From: Valencia hispanica
Lineage: Eukaryota; Chordata; Actinopteri; Cyprinodontiformes; Valenciidae
Reading direction: 5' to 3'
DNA length: 64,000 nucleotides
Assembly (NCBI GenBank): GCA_963556495.2
Contig: OY747703.1
Coordinates: 25,563,796-25,627,795 of the forward strand
The position numbers and the translations under genes are program-made. The notes under the pieces are model-generated. The model had not been told where the DNA came from. It was given only the letters and a program-made list of their open reading frames with translations, and did no database searches. The stretch's first letter is position 1. Every line of letters starts with the position of its first letter. Shown here one piece after another: positions 34,600-46,312 of the stretch.

Positions 34600-35500
34600 C
34601 AGGTCGCTTCTTGACCCCTCAAGCTATTGCTACATCATGCACCATCCCGCTTTTGCACTAGTGGTTGGCACAACACTTTGCATCAAATGTTCAGGGAATG
34701 ATGTCTGTTACAATGCTGCATGAGGGTGTTAATAAAATAATTAACCTTGATAGAGTGAATAACCCTAGAGCAAAGAGAGAATATGTACCTGATCAGACTG
34801 TTTATCTTGACATAATAGGACTACCTAGAGTAATTCCAAATGAATTTAAGGCAAGACATGAAGTTAAAACAGGATTGGAGTCCAGAATACCTCAGATAGC
34901 AATTAATAAAAATGTGGAATGAATTAATTACATTTACTATAATCAACAGCGAATTCTCAATTATACAAGTGATGTTCTTGGACTGTTAGGCCAGCAGTTG
35001 GATGAAACGAGTAGGATGGCATTGCAAAATCGGCAGGCCATAGATTGGATTATGGCAGACCATGGTGGATTCTGCCAGATATTTGATGATCAGTGCTGCA
35101 TGTACATTCCAAGCAATACAGCGCCTGATGGAACTTTCTCTGCGGCAATGTCTAAGCTTAAAATCCTTAGAGAAGAACTTAGTATGAATGCTGGTAAGAA
35201 TGACTGGTCTGGGGGTGGTTAGATCTAAATTTAGGGTATTGGAAAGCAATGCTAATTAAGGTGGCAATTAGTGCGACCATAGTACTAATTGTAATTTTCT
35301 TATTTGCATGTTGTATCCTACCCATCGTTAGGCGAATATGGATAAGGACACTGACTACTCAGATGAAATTGGCTGCTGCATCCCAGTTGGTCCAGATGGA
35401 GAGGACCACAGTGAGCTGTCCTACGCATCTGAACATCCAAGCTAAGGACTCTATAGTGGAGCCAGCTAAAGCAATAAAGTGTATTTTGAATAAATAAGTC
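34600..35500 (+). pseudogene. Endogenous retrovirus env relic (transmembrane subunit)
   Basis: 34665-35222 is one frame with a single internal TGA at 34920-34922. It contains an LPRVIPNEF region and a heptad-like helical stretch leading into a QNRQAIDW immunosuppressive-type segment. The CX6CC motif of class I retroviral transmembrane proteins follows (cysteines at 35073, 35094 and 35097), then an NTAPDG segment. The frame ends at TAG 35220-35222. The membrane anchor (a hydrophobic run of about 22 residues) and cytoplasmic tail lie in another frame at 35249-35497, so a frameshift falls around the G-rich run 35209-35218. The surface subunit, gag, pol and both LTRs are not recognisable nearby. 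It is a dead fragment, of the gamma-type env group by CX6CC. Confidence 0.78.
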
Positions 35501-36060
35501 CACCTCCAGGAGCCCATCAGCCCTTAACGGAACCCAAACCAAGAATCTTCCTTTAGTTTTTTTGCTTCATCTACTTCACTTGTCTATTTTTTGTTTTTAT
35601 GATCAATCGAGAGATTTCAGCAATCTTAATTACATTTCTGTGGACAATCGGGACATTGAAACATTTCCATAATCCCATTTAATTTAGTTAGTTGGTTTAT
35701 TTAACAGGGCCATGTACAGGAGCATTAATCAGTATATGAGAATATGCTTTGTACCAGACCTTAGCTCTTAGAGTTAATTTCCATCTGCAGCCCCCTAATA
35801 TGGTAAATAGTGACATTTTAACATTCCTATATACCACACGCAGTGTATGTTTAAAGTGTAGTTCAACATGCATGTAATTCTATTTTATTTTGAATTTATC
35901 CATGTTTGCATTTAACCATATTTTAAGTTGAGTTAAGATGATTCCTCATGTCGGTTAAGGTGATTCGGTGTGCCGTAAGATGATACTTCTTTCACATTAT
36001 TGTATATCCCCCTTACATTTAAATGGCATAAGGAGACATAAAAACAAGGGATAACCACAT
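35501..36060. other. Intergenic DNA downstream of the env relic
   Basis: I looked for a polypurine tract and LTR and found none convincing. The bases about 35690-35830 (tttatttaacagggccatgtacagg...) resemble a dispersed fish repeat I cannot name. Confidence 0.35.
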
Positions 36061-36328
36061 TGCTTTACTTTGCATTTAACACTGCAGCATACACAATTTG
36101 ACCACCAGGAAGCTAGGCTAACAGATTTCTTTTTGGATTTATCAAAACAATTCCCCCGTACAAGCTCCACAGCTCTTTCACGCATTTCCACACATATGCA
36201 CCACTGCTGCTGAATCTATGCCATTGCAACTCAAATATCACAGCACTGACCTTATAATAACTTTATTTCACTTACGTTAGCCTTTTCCCAAGTTTCACTC
36301 AGCATCCTAGACACTTGAAAACAAAATA
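36061..36328 (+). repeat. Long direct repeat, left unit (268 bp)
   Basis: It starts TGCTTTACTTTGCATTTAAC and is about 90 percent identical by eye to 37126-37381, in the same orientation. Differences are mostly single bases and short indels. Confidence 0.85.
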
Positions 36329-36359
36329 TATTGCATGAGGTACAAAACAATTTACCTCC

Positions 36360-36665
36360 ACTTTTATGTAGAGAATGAGGAAACTGTAGCCTATAGCAAG
36401 TTCCTAGTCAGTGATTTTTGCTGACAAATGCAACATATTTCACACTTGCTCCCTCTCACATAACAGGAAGTGTATGTAGAATGTTACAGCATAAGATATA
36501 AAATGATGAGAAGGAGAATCTCAATTGGTCAAACACACGAAATTGCAAGAGGTGGAGAATTTGGGAGGAGAGGCTTAATTTGCGTTAATAGTTCCGATCT
36601 GAGAGGATATATATGCCCAGATTTAAAAGTGTGGGAACTGGATGTACAATGACAAACCGCGTTCT
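36360..36665 (+). repeat. Dispersed repeat shared with 50240-50500
   Basis: The order of blocks (cctatag, ccctctcacata(a)..caggaa, gagaatctcaattgg / gagagtcacaactgg, gaattt/cg..gg, ttaat(t)tgcgttaat) parallels the sequence beside the THAP fragment near 50.3 kb in the same orientation, with clear divergence. Probably two copies of one DNA transposon family. Confidence 0.45.
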
Positions 36666-37125
36666 GTAACAATGTAAGAGAGGAATTTGGCAAATTTTCA
36701 TGCTCTGTGTAAAGATAAAAATAAAAGGTTTTTTTCTCAGATATCCCTGTTGCATGTGTCTTTATGCATTTGCTTCCCCTTAATGTGCACCTTTAGGTGG
36801 TTTAGCTTGACTCAATGCTGAAACTAAATACAATGATCTGCCAAAAGCAATTACCTGATTTGAAGATCCCACTCATTCACCGAGCTGACACTGCCTTTGA
36901 GCAGAAAGTAAACTGACATTTGAATTTGCATCAGAGCAAGGTTCCTTGCTGGTACAGTGGAGGGTGCAACAATTTCTCGCCCCTGCCAAAGCGAGGCTGT
37001 GTTTGTGTGCGTGTCAGAACCGATTGGTGTGTTTTGTTTCAGAAGAATGCACAATGTTTCCTTAATTTAGGCGGATGTCTTAGCTGAAAGAAATGAGACT
37101 ATAGATAGGAATACGAGTGGAGTAG

Positions 37126-37381
37126 TGCTTTACTTTGCATTTAACACTGCAGCATACACAATTTGACCAACTGGAAGCTAGGCTAACACGGATTTCTTTT
37201 TGGATTTATCAAAACAATTCCCCGTACAAGCTCCACAGCTCTTTCACGCATTTCCACACATATGCACCACTGCTGCAGAATCTATGCCACTGCAACTCAA
37301 ATTATAATCTAAACTTTATTTCACTTATGTTAGCCTTTTCCCAAGTTTCCCTCAGCATGCTAGATGCTTGAAAACAAAAAA
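37126..37381 (+). repeat. Long direct repeat, right unit (256 bp)
   Basis: Second copy of 36061-36328, about 1065 bases downstream. The two could be long terminal repeats, ends of a DNA element, or a local duplication. No target duplication was found around the pair. Confidence 0.85.
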
Positions 37382-37583
37382 TAAACGTAATGGCATGACC
37401 TACCTTCTTTGCTCTTGTGTGATTTTGATAAAATTTTCAGGAAATATCCAACAAGTGATTCGATTTTTGGGGTTATCCAGTTCACCGTCAAAGAATAGAA
37501 TAGAAAACTTTGTCTGACATCGAAAGGTTACAGAAATTCATCTTCAATGAGGCTCCACATCTTCGTTACACAAGCATACCAAC

Positions 37584-38303
37584 TGTCATGTTTGTTGGAT
37601 TTAAGGACCCAAAGGCAGCAAAGAATAAAACTTAAATGATTTATTTATAACAAAAACAAGGAGCAAAACTTACAGATCTAGGAGAACCAAAAATGCAGCG
37701 ATGAGGAGGAAACAGGAAGTGGGCAAGAAACAGGAAGTGGGCAAGAAACAGGAAGCAGACAGGGAAAGAATGACAACCGACCAGCGAGTAGTGACTGAAT
37801 GAGAGAAGAATTTATACTGGGGAGGAAATGAGGAAGTGAGAGGAGACCAATGACCAATTAGGGGAATCAGATGCAGGTGAGAGGGAGAGAGCAGGTGGAA
37901 ATAATCAACAACTGGGACAGAAGGTAGAATGGCTAGGGAGACAGAAAACTCTAAAGAAACAAAGAAGCAAAGATAATATGTCTGGGGAGGAATCTTTAAG
38001 GAAACACCGGAGAACAGAAGGGAGAAATAAATAAGGAAACTCTCTAAAGAGAAATACAAATAAGAAGGTGGACAAAGAAGCAAAGGGTAAAAAACATTCA
38101 AGAACAAGGAGAAATACAGAAACAAGAAAGTGCCAGAAATAACTAATAAAGACAAAGAATAACTTAACATGATAATAGAACTAAATAAGGAAAAGAACTA
38201 ACAAAACACAAACAGGAGGGACAAAACAAGAAAGCAACTTAGGGCACAGAGGGGAAGAAAATCAACTGGAAGGAAAACAAACAAAAATCCACAGAACCTG
38301 ACA
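37584..38303 (-). mobile_element. Probable solo LTR, 720 bp, minus strand
   Basis: Its plus-strand left end TGTCATGTTTGTTGG is the inverse of the CATGACA end shared by the other LTRs, and it shows the same run of purine-rich blocks (acaggaagtgggc, ggagacagaaaac, gggaggaa) seen at 59458-60172. The other end is ...AACCTGACA. Flanks CCAAC and ACAAA do not match, so the boundary on the right is uncertain or the duplication has decayed. The 166-codon minus frame within it is low-complexity. Confidence 0.65.
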
Positions 38304-38559
38304 ACAAACAGTAAAAGACAGCTACAGTAAGACATAGTTAAACTAAAATCACACACATTGATACTTAAAAAAGACCAATAATAAAATCCGTATAGAAATT
38401 CCTTTGCTGTTAAGGGCTGTGATTGCAGTTGGAATGAATTATTTTTTTTAGACTGTTTTTTTTGCTAGTGGGACTTTGTATCTCCTTCCTGAGAATGGAT
38501 TCTAAAAGTGAACCATGATAAAAATATTTTTCCTGACATTAAAATTCTTAACTTCCTGA

Positions 38560-38930
38560 GGAGATGAAGGCGCTGGAGGGCTTTATTCTAAATTATATCT
38601 GAGTGCATTTGGAAGGACAGACGACTGTCCATCTGTGTTCCCAAATATTTAAAACGCTCCACCTGTTCAACTTGCTCTCTCTGAATAGACATGCATTTAA
38701 AAAGCTGAGATGTAGTTACTGCTCTGTCTTTAGCTACACAGCGCAACTCCTTTGTCTTTGAAATATTTAGTTCAAGTGCTTCTTCACTAAAAGTTCTCAC
38801 CAGGTCATCCACTACAAGTTGGTACTGGGTAAAAGCATCCATACTGTCCATGTGGGCCACCAAGGTCATATCATCAGCATATTGTAAAAGACTAATTCCC
38901 TATATAGATGGCTATACCGTAGAGTAGACG
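38560..38930 (-). mobile_element. LINE reverse-transcriptase fragment (minus strand)
   Basis: The minus strand near 38895-38588 reads L-Q-Y-A-D-D-M-T-L-V-A, then LELNISKTKEL and VERFKYLGTQMDS. This is the catalytic box and thumb-proximal region of a non-LTR RT. About 100 codons remain, open from the YADD box to near 38600. No 5' or 3' end is seen. Confidence 0.75.
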
Positions 38931-40654
38931 GTTATAGACGGATTTGCTACGGCAAGAGAAATTTAAATGTTACTGCTTCAACCTACTATTCCACTCCCAG
39001 TCAGCATGTGTTGGTGTTTCAGTGCACAATCTTATCTACTGCTATGAAGAGCACCTTTCCCTGTAAACCCAACTGTATTTCTTGTTACCTCGTAGCTTTT
39101 TTCTGGGGCAACAAGATGGTTTCATTTGAACTCACTTCTGAGAAGCTGCAATTAAAATGCAAACATGATGCAGAAGTATTAAGCATAGTAGTGATAAACA
39201 GTCTGAGTGCTGTGCTGAGAGGGCATTTTCTGTGTTTGTGTAACGGGGTGGTAATGGGTTCTGGGGAGGTGTTGTAGATTAATTTCTAATTCAGCAGGAC
39301 AGTGTGGATTCGTTGAACTGCACCACTGCCTCCCAGTGCCATGCCCAGTCCCTTTTGATCTTAATCACCTTTCCTATCTTGAAACACCTCATACTTTTCA
39401 TTTTGTGGGAGTTCACTCTCAGCCACTGGAGCAAAAATCGATTCAGCCCAAGTTTATGTTGATGTGTGGAAAGAAAATGTACAGTTTTTATTTTCACAGT
39501 GACCATGAATGATGATTTGGAAAATAATCAGTTTTGTAGTCATAAATATTCCATTTACCTTTGTATGAGCATCTTTTCCAAATTACAATGGCTTCAGTCT
39601 GCAGAATAAAAAGGTATGTCTGGTGCTTGACAAACCAAAGGATGAAAAGAGCTGGGAAATATAGCATGTTTCCATACATGATACAAAAACATAAAATATC
39701 TAAACATCTTTATTCTCACATCAGCAGAGAGAAAATTGTATGTTAGGTTTTAGCTGTGAAATGGCTTTTGGAACATCTTCACATTAAAAGTGACCTGTCA
39801 GGGTAAAGTAAAGCCCTATGGTGAGTCTGCTGTGCAGTAATGAGAGCCGGCTGTGGGCTGAAGATGAAGGGAAGGAAGATCAGGACAGTCTGTCTCAAAC
39901 ACAAAGGGCAAAGGCAATAATTCACTATCACTAAGTGTTCCTACTTCTGATGAGGGTAACATTCAGACTATAATGATGGACTGCTGTTCTTATTTCTGAA
40001 AAAAATTAAACAAATAACAGCCAGATAAAACAAATAGGTTTCTTAGTGATCAAGTACATGTTTCAAGCTAGGATTTCATCTTTTGTTGTTTGTTAATTTC
40101 TTGCTCTGCTTTTGCTTTTGGGATCATTAAATGATCTTCCACAGGTGCAGAAAAAAATTCCTAATGTCCTCTCACTTTCCCTCCCTTTCTCTTACCCCTC
40201 ATTCCATCTTTTCTCTTATTTCTTTCTCACTACTACTTCTTAGTTTCAAACCCAGAGTCCTATGACTTATTTCTATTGTAATACATTGAAGGGAAACTTA
40301 AATAAAGTATTAATTTAATACAAGTTGACCATTGCAACTTAAGCAGTAGTAGCAGCCAACTTGTGGAAGTAAAAGTGTTGGGCAAGTGTTTTAAGGCACT
40401 CTGATAACAGTTTTGAGTGCCTAATTTCCAGACGGGATTAAAAAAAAAAAAGAAGATAAATGGTTTGACAGGTGGGGAAGGATTTTGATATGAGCAACAT
40501 GGCTCACTGCCTAGGGTGCCATTACATCTAGGTGAAGCATAAGCTTTCAATGTGGTGTTAGAGTGGAAATTAAAGTGGAAGAGTAAATTTAATAGTACAA
40601 AGCTGAAAACGGAATACCTTAAGTTAGTATCTGATTTATAAATTTCTATTTGTG
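38931..40654. other. Intergenic DNA
   Basis: No coding motif or repeat recognised. A minus-strand frame of 150 codons at 40712-40260 lacks any motif, includes a phenylalanine run from an A tract, and is probably chance. Confidence 0.5.
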
Positions 40655-40935
40655 GTCGACAGTGGCTCAGGAGGTAGGAAATTGTCCCATAACCAGTAGG
40701 TAGGTGGTTCAAACTCCCACTCCGTCTGTCTCAATCATGTCCTTGTGCAAGGCACTTCACCCGCCTGGTCACAGGGACCGGTGGTTCCAATTGTATGGCA
40801 GTCTTGCTTCTTCACAGGGCAGCTGTGGCTACAAAGTGGCTTACCACCATCAATGTGTGAATGATTGAATGTAATGTAAACCACTTCAGGGTCTTTTGGA
40901 CTAGATAAAGCGCTATACAAGTACAGGCCGTTTAC
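40655..40935 (+). mobile_element. tRNA-derived SINE, near full length
   Basis: The head carries an A-box-like TGGCTCAGGAGG near 40663 and a B-box GGTTCAAACTCC near 40707, the split RNA polymerase III promoter. The body has cttgtgcaaggcacttcaccc and ccaccatcaatgtgtgaatg. The tail is aaagcgctatacaagtacaggcc, shared with 29362-29690 and 30545-30755. It is not a functional tRNA: the rest of the cloverleaf does not form. Confidence 0.78.
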
Positions 40936-42226
40936 TATTCATTTAGTCCTAAACTGTGTCTAAGGAAACAAAATTATTCTTGATCGTGTAAAATCTAAAG
41001 CAAGCTGATCTGACCTGATCCTATTTTTTTTAAACATAGATTCTTTAGAACATTTTGAGGTCAAAGGAAACTTTTTTCTATTTACAAAAAATGCAAAAAA
41101 AAGGCATTTTCAGTGCATCATAACCCAATGCCCAAGCAACCTTAACTGGCTTTTCTCGATATGGAGGAGCAGCAGCTCTACTCAGAGATCTACCCAAGCT
41201 CAATGGTTGAAAAAGGATTTTGACCGATGCTGAGGTTTAATTTTAAGCAAGACAATGAAACAAATGGAGCCACAACAGAATAATTTGGATCAAAGTTATT
41301 TCGTATTACTTTTTCTGTAAAACATTTAGCCCTGTCAAATCAATCTTTTAATATTATGTGTGGTTTTCCCTTTTTAAAGGCATTCAGTTGTCTAATAAAA
41401 TAAAACATGACTCGAAATCAGTTTTCTTTTTCTTTTAACCTCCTGAATCTTTCAGCCTGCCCACTTCACCATTGTCCTTGTTGCACCAGACATCCTCATC
41501 ATACAGGCAGCTCTCCAACCATAATAAGTGGACCTGCTAAGCTTCAGGTTATATGTAAAAGCCTCCATTTTGAGGTCAACTGTCTCTCTTGTGTATTTTT
41601 AATACAGTAGAAAAATCCATGGCACTGGATCAGGAATGTAATTATCAAGCTTTTGTTCATTTTCTAAGGAAAGTGTTGGCGGCATATTACACACTTTATA
41701 TTGCACTATGTTTAAACACCTCTTACAACACTTCCTGAATAATTTCTCTGCAGCTCTTAGGCAGCAAAGTGCTCTTATATTTTCAAAACTGTGTTAAATG
41801 TGCGCCAAGTACAGACAGTGAGGATAGATCATGTAAACAAATTTTTAAAAAGGTGACAAATTTACAAACTCCAACAATACTCCGATGAATGCAGAAAAGT
41901 AAGCCTACGGCACTCAGAGGTCTCTCTAACTCACTAAGTCTCAGCATTTTAGGCATAGTGAAGCTGCAAAAAGACATACTTTCAAACCAAAAGACTGAAT
42001 GAAAATACTCAGACATGCACACACTTATCCATGATGTAGTGCATAATATGCACAGAAGGGATTCATATTTTACATGATTGCCATATCAACTTTGTAAACA
42101 ACACACATCTCCAGTAATTGAGTCTGTTTGAAGAATGGCTTGGGCTAGGTGGAGCCTTTTGGGTATGGGCCATTTCTCACAGGTTAGGACAGAGATGTGA
42201 GGACAGGTATATTATCTGGGAAATGA
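40936..42226. other. Intergenic DNA
   Basis: No gene or repeat recognised on either strand. Confidence 0.5.
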
Positions 42227-42288
42227 GCCATCCATCCATCCGTCCGTCCTTCCGTACCCTCCCTCCCTCCCTCCGTCCGTCCGTCCAA
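42227..42288. repeat. (CCAT/CCGT/CCCT)n microsatellite
   Basis: An imperfect tetranucleotide array drifting from CCAT through CCGT and CCTT to CCCT and back to CCGT. Confidence 0.9.
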
Positions 42289-42506
42289 ATAATTGATTTT
42301 GGCTGCATGTATTTGTGACTGTATAATGATTTAGTTCCTGCCTATAGCTCATTAAAGGGATTACCCATTGAAACCAGGATGAGCTTCTTCTTTAGCAGGT
42401 TAACTTTATTTTGCTCTTTATATTGGTTAACATTAATTTCACTTTATAACTCTGTGAGGTGTCAAAAGCTACCAGGGTCTAAGAATAAAAAAATATATTT
42501 AAAAAA

Positions 42507-42507
<1 letters not shown>

Positions 42508-42544
<37 letters not shown>
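42508..42544. repeat. (AT)n microsatellite
   Basis: About 18 AT units immediately upstream of the LINE fragment at 42545. Confidence 0.95.
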
Positions 42545-42547
<3 letters not shown>

Positions 42548-43170
42548 ATGTTGCCACAAGACCTTGAAAAACTCATCCATGCGTTTATCTTTTGTCGGAT
42601 TGATTACTACAATTGCGTCCCCACAGGTCTTCTTAAAAAGTCAATCACATCAACTCAACCACATCGCGCCAGTTCTAAAGTCCTTACACTAGCTCCCCGT
42701 AGCTCAGAGAATAGACTTCAAAATAGTTTTACTAGTTTATAAATCATTGAATAGCTTAGCACCACAGTATGTTGAAGATCCACTGTTACTATGCCAACCA
42801 CCCAGAACACCTCTAATTCTAAACCTCTAATTCCAGTCTACTCAACATCCCTAGAATCAGAACCAAACATGGAGAAGCAGCTTTCAGTTTCTATGGTCCT
42901 CTAATCAACACAAACTTCTAGAAAACTGCAAAGCTGCTAAAACACAGTTCTTTTAAATCACAACAAAAACATATCTGTTTAGAGCTGCCTTAGAGTAATG
43001 TTTTCACGTATCATATGTTTTGTGTGTGCTTCATGCTTTATTGCTGTTTTTACTCTATATGCTTTGTCTGTGTTTCACTGTTATTTTTATTTTACCCCCT
43101 AATCATGTGAAGCACCTTGAATTACCTTGTTGTTTAAAGTGTGCTATACAAATAAAATTGCCTTGCCTTG
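42545..43170 (+). mobile_element. L2-type LINE 3' end
   Basis: The same family as 9262-10157: DLEKLIHAFIFCRIDYYN near 42554, then a frame-shifted C-terminus (HIAPVLKSLH near 42662, TKHGEAAFSFYGP near 42862). The 3' UTR gives aaataaaattgccttgccttg. It is shorter and more decayed than the 9.3 kb copy. Confidence 0.8.
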
Positions 43171-44781
43171 CAATACAGTTTCATGATATGTTTTCAAATG
43201 TAGCACTTGTGACAAGCATTCACTCCAACAATGACTCTCCAATAAGTGGCATGCTACGACCCAGGTTTAGGGGTGAAGGGATACAGTGAAAATTAAACCA
43301 GTTCCCAGGAGCACCCAGACCAGGCTGGCAATAAATGAAGGAAAATTAATCAGAGCTTTCTCATTAAAACGATAATCAAGTATGCCTGTTGAGGTAGGAT
43401 TGATTTGAAAACACTCTGAGTGACAGCTGTGCTAACTTCAGAAGCACCTAGTGATGAGTCACGGTGAGTGGGACTTTTAAAGCAACCTCAGTCTCACTTG
43501 TTATATTCTGTCTCCTGGCTTGGATCCAGTGGGCCACCGTGGGTCACACACTGTGTTTAGATTGAAGACTTTAAAGGAAATCATGAGCTTTTATTGTATT
43601 TGAAGGTTTAAAAGCTGTCATAAAACTTGGCTTATAACGATTCATCTGGGAGTGATGTTAGCTCCTTGGTTTTATCTTAAGATTGTGACCTCAGACTTGC
43701 TGCCTTTCTGTCTCTGCACTTGTGTTGGAGCTCCAGGCCAGCAGTCCACCCACAGCTGTGCTCTTTTACACACCAAAAGAAACTTTTTTGTTTTTCAGTT
43801 TCACTAAATTATTTAACAGAGTTCCCCCTCCAGTCATGACAATATTAGCTTTTTACCTGTGTGAAGAATTTCATTTCACTTTCATTGAAGTAAACATAAT
43901 TTCCAGTGGGGAGAAAAATATTTGTTCACCTTTGGACTAAAGAGGAGAAGCACTCGGATATTTGTGCATGTGTGTTTTTTTTTTTATTTCACTGCCCTAT
44001 GGTCTGCCATATTCTGATATTGGAAGGTAGCAAATAAAGAAAAAACCTTACAGTGGCGATTCAACCAAATAAAAGAAACAGAAAGTAAAGATGGGACTGT
44101 AAACAAAGCTGGGATCATTCATCCTTCTACTACAACTTTGTATGAAAAGAAAAACAACTGGAGAACACTAACAATCAGAATCAGCACCTGAGTTTCAGCA
44201 TAGAGCATTTCTCACAGCAAACTTATACGTTCCTTTCTCAGCCAAGTGAAACCAAACGACCATCTGTCATTGATTTCTCATCCTGGATGGTGACTAACTA
44301 CCCTATAGGCCGATGTAAATGCTGACTGAGGCTATAAAATCTGCTGTAAACTGTTGCTGTTTGGATTGAGCAGCTTACAATTTACAGACTTGTATGAGCT
44401 TCTGTTTCCTGAGTTGAGACTTGAAAATGTCATCCTCTTTCTGTTAGACACACAAAGCAAAACATTCAAGAGGCTGCAGAAAACCAAAAGAAAGACCCTA
44501 ATCAAGATCTTTATAGATGTTAATAAATAAGCTTATTCCTCTAACCCAAAGGCTGGTACTGGAGCGACTTTTGTTTTCCCACATTGATATCCAAGTTTAA
44601 TGTCTTAGAAAAAGGAGAAGAGAGCTCATCGACAGAAATAATCGGCACATGAGGCAAACAGAATTATTTTCTGTAGAGCTCCTTCTTTGAACTAAATCTT
44701 ACTACATGTTGCTTCTCTTTAATATAATCTAATACCATAGCTGTCATCATCATAATGTAAATCCATTTATCCATCATCTAC
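43171..44781. other. Intergenic DNA
   Basis: The bases ccagtggggagaaaaatatttg near 43902 resemble the outer end of a fish Tc1/mariner TIR, but no partner end was found. Otherwise no gene is seen. Confidence 0.4.
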
Positions 44782-45059
44782 TTACTTGTCAAGGCTGGAT
44801 TATCCAGGGGCCCACGCCCACTGTGCGGCCCACATGAGCAGTTTAAGGAAGAAAAAAAAAAGGTAATTCAAATACTCTTCAAATTTGAAATATGGCAGAG
44901 ATTGATGCTGGAGGAGATAACCAATAAGATCCACACTATTTTTCTTATACCTTAAAGTTACATAGTTCCTAAAGCGCAGTTGTGGAAACCATGGTAAGAT
45001 TCCCTGCTCCTACTACCTCAGCAAGTAGCGCTACGCTGACCATCATCAGTAGTCCTAAA

Positions 45060-45125
45060 CAGGGCCGGATTATGATAGCAGAGCCCCCTAGGCACAAAGT
45101 CCCCCTGCCGCCAAAAAAGCAATAT
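45060..45125 (+). repeat. Second hAT-like end matching 48326-48240
   Basis: CAGGGCCGGATTATGATAGC and the following agagccccctaggcacaaagt match the inverse of 48326-48250 (cagggccagattatgttagc, agaggcccctgggcacaaagt). Its own partner end and duplication were not identified. Confidence 0.6.
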
Positions 45126-45407
45126 AACACAAAGGATCGATATCACGCTATTCTACAACGTTCAAAGTCAACAATAGGCTAACTGATGATAAAATATCAC
45201 ACTTGGCATTGTGGAGTCTTAATTTCATTTGAAATATTAGTTATTTTTTGAAACTTTGTTTCAACCCGGAAGTGAAACGCACGATATCGCCAAAATCCAG
45301 CCTCCTTCGCTAGAGTGCCACCCATTTCATGACGTAGCCCTAGAACCCAGGCGAAACAGCATGGGCAACAAGCACGCCCACAAAACTTTGTTAACACTGT
45401 TGTAAAG

Positions 45408-45686
45408 ATGGACGCGCGTGTTGTGGAGCCTTACAGTCTCAACCCAGAGTCTGACCGTGAATTTGAAGTGCACGAAGAACTGCAGAGACCTCGAAGACTT
45501 TTGCAGGATGTTTCTGATTGGTAAATGAAAAGCTAATTGGGTACACTTTGTTTTGTGAGCAGTTGCATTTCGTTTTGCCCAATTCTGTTGCTTAGCAGGT
45601 GCACATGTAGAAACTGCCGAACGACGCTAGTCTCTCTCCGCTCCGAGCGAGTGTATGTTGCCTGTGGTGGGGCGCCAACTAATTGA
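45408..45686 (+). pseudogene. Two-exon cysteine-rich fragment, P2X7-ballast-like N-terminus
   Basis: Exon 1 (45408-45520) begins MDARVVEPYSLNPESD and ends with a RRLLQDVSDW segment at a GTAAAT donor. Exon 2 starts after the acceptor TTAGCAG at 45599, joins in phase to complete the tryptophan codon, and encodes C-T-C-R-N-C before a stop at 45684-45686. The E-P-Y..P.......QDVS-W-C-x-C-x-x-C pattern resembles the start of the cysteine-rich, zinc-binding ballast domain known from the P2X7 receptor tail and many stand-alone fish proteins. The remaining, larger part of such a domain is absent. The surrounding 45200-45880 ends in ggccctttaa, which may be a TTAA-type element end. The assignment is tentative. 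Confidence 0.38.
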
Positions 45687-46312
45687 CGTACATTGGTTGT
45701 GGACCTCTCGTTTTCGAAGGTTGGTCAGGGCTGCAGCACAGAGCGCAGGATTCAGAGGAATTACTCAGACATGCGAGCTTGAACCAAAAAACACTTAGGG
45801 CATGTTTTTGATGGGAAAATAACTTCATAATATAGTTAAAACATCAAAAAAAATTCTTTTGCATGATATAGGCCCTTTAAGCTGGTGAGCCATTGAACCT
45901 GTTCGGAGGAGGCTGCGTTAGTTACACAATACAACCTGAGGCTAGCCGTGGTGGTGGCAGTTCAGAATGGGTTTATCCGGTGTGGGACGCAGCATTGTGG
46001 GGGACAATTAATGTAAATGCTTGCGCTATTATTATCGATCGTGGAGCTGCTGCTTTTAATAATCAGGCAACAAGATATCCAGCTCCATCCAGTGACAGAG
46101 GTTTGGGCGGTAAAGTGCGCCCAAACCTAATGATCTGCTGTCACTTCCCAAGTGGAGAAATAGTTTCTTTTAACTGCATCACATGTTCACAGACCACAGG
46201 TAGGCTAATATCATTTGTCTTCCCCATCTTATTTGGAGCGAATAAAACCAATTCATTAGTGATTTCTCTGACTGGAAACATCCCGAATGTGTGTGTGAGA
46301 CCATGAGGAAAG

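Noticed and set aside
34998..35222. Env frame as a domesticated host gene
   Set aside because: A nonsense codon, a frameshift before the membrane anchor, and no recognisable surface subunit argue against a working gene in this sequence.
37670..38170. 166-codon minus-strand frame, hydrophobic and leucine/serine-rich
   Set aside because: It lies wholly within a purine-rich solo LTR; the composition alone produces the long frame.
40260..40712. 150-codon minus-strand frame
   Set aside because: No motif, a phenylalanine run from an A tract, and the frame runs into the SINE start; probably chance.
40655..40740. Possible tRNA gene from A- and B-box-like sequences
   Set aside because: No acceptor stem or cloverleaf forms, and the tail is shared with dispersed repeats, so it is a SINE head.
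45893..46306. 137-codon plus-strand frame between repeat fragments
   Set aside because: No recognisable motif, and it follows directly after a transposon end; not supported as a gene.
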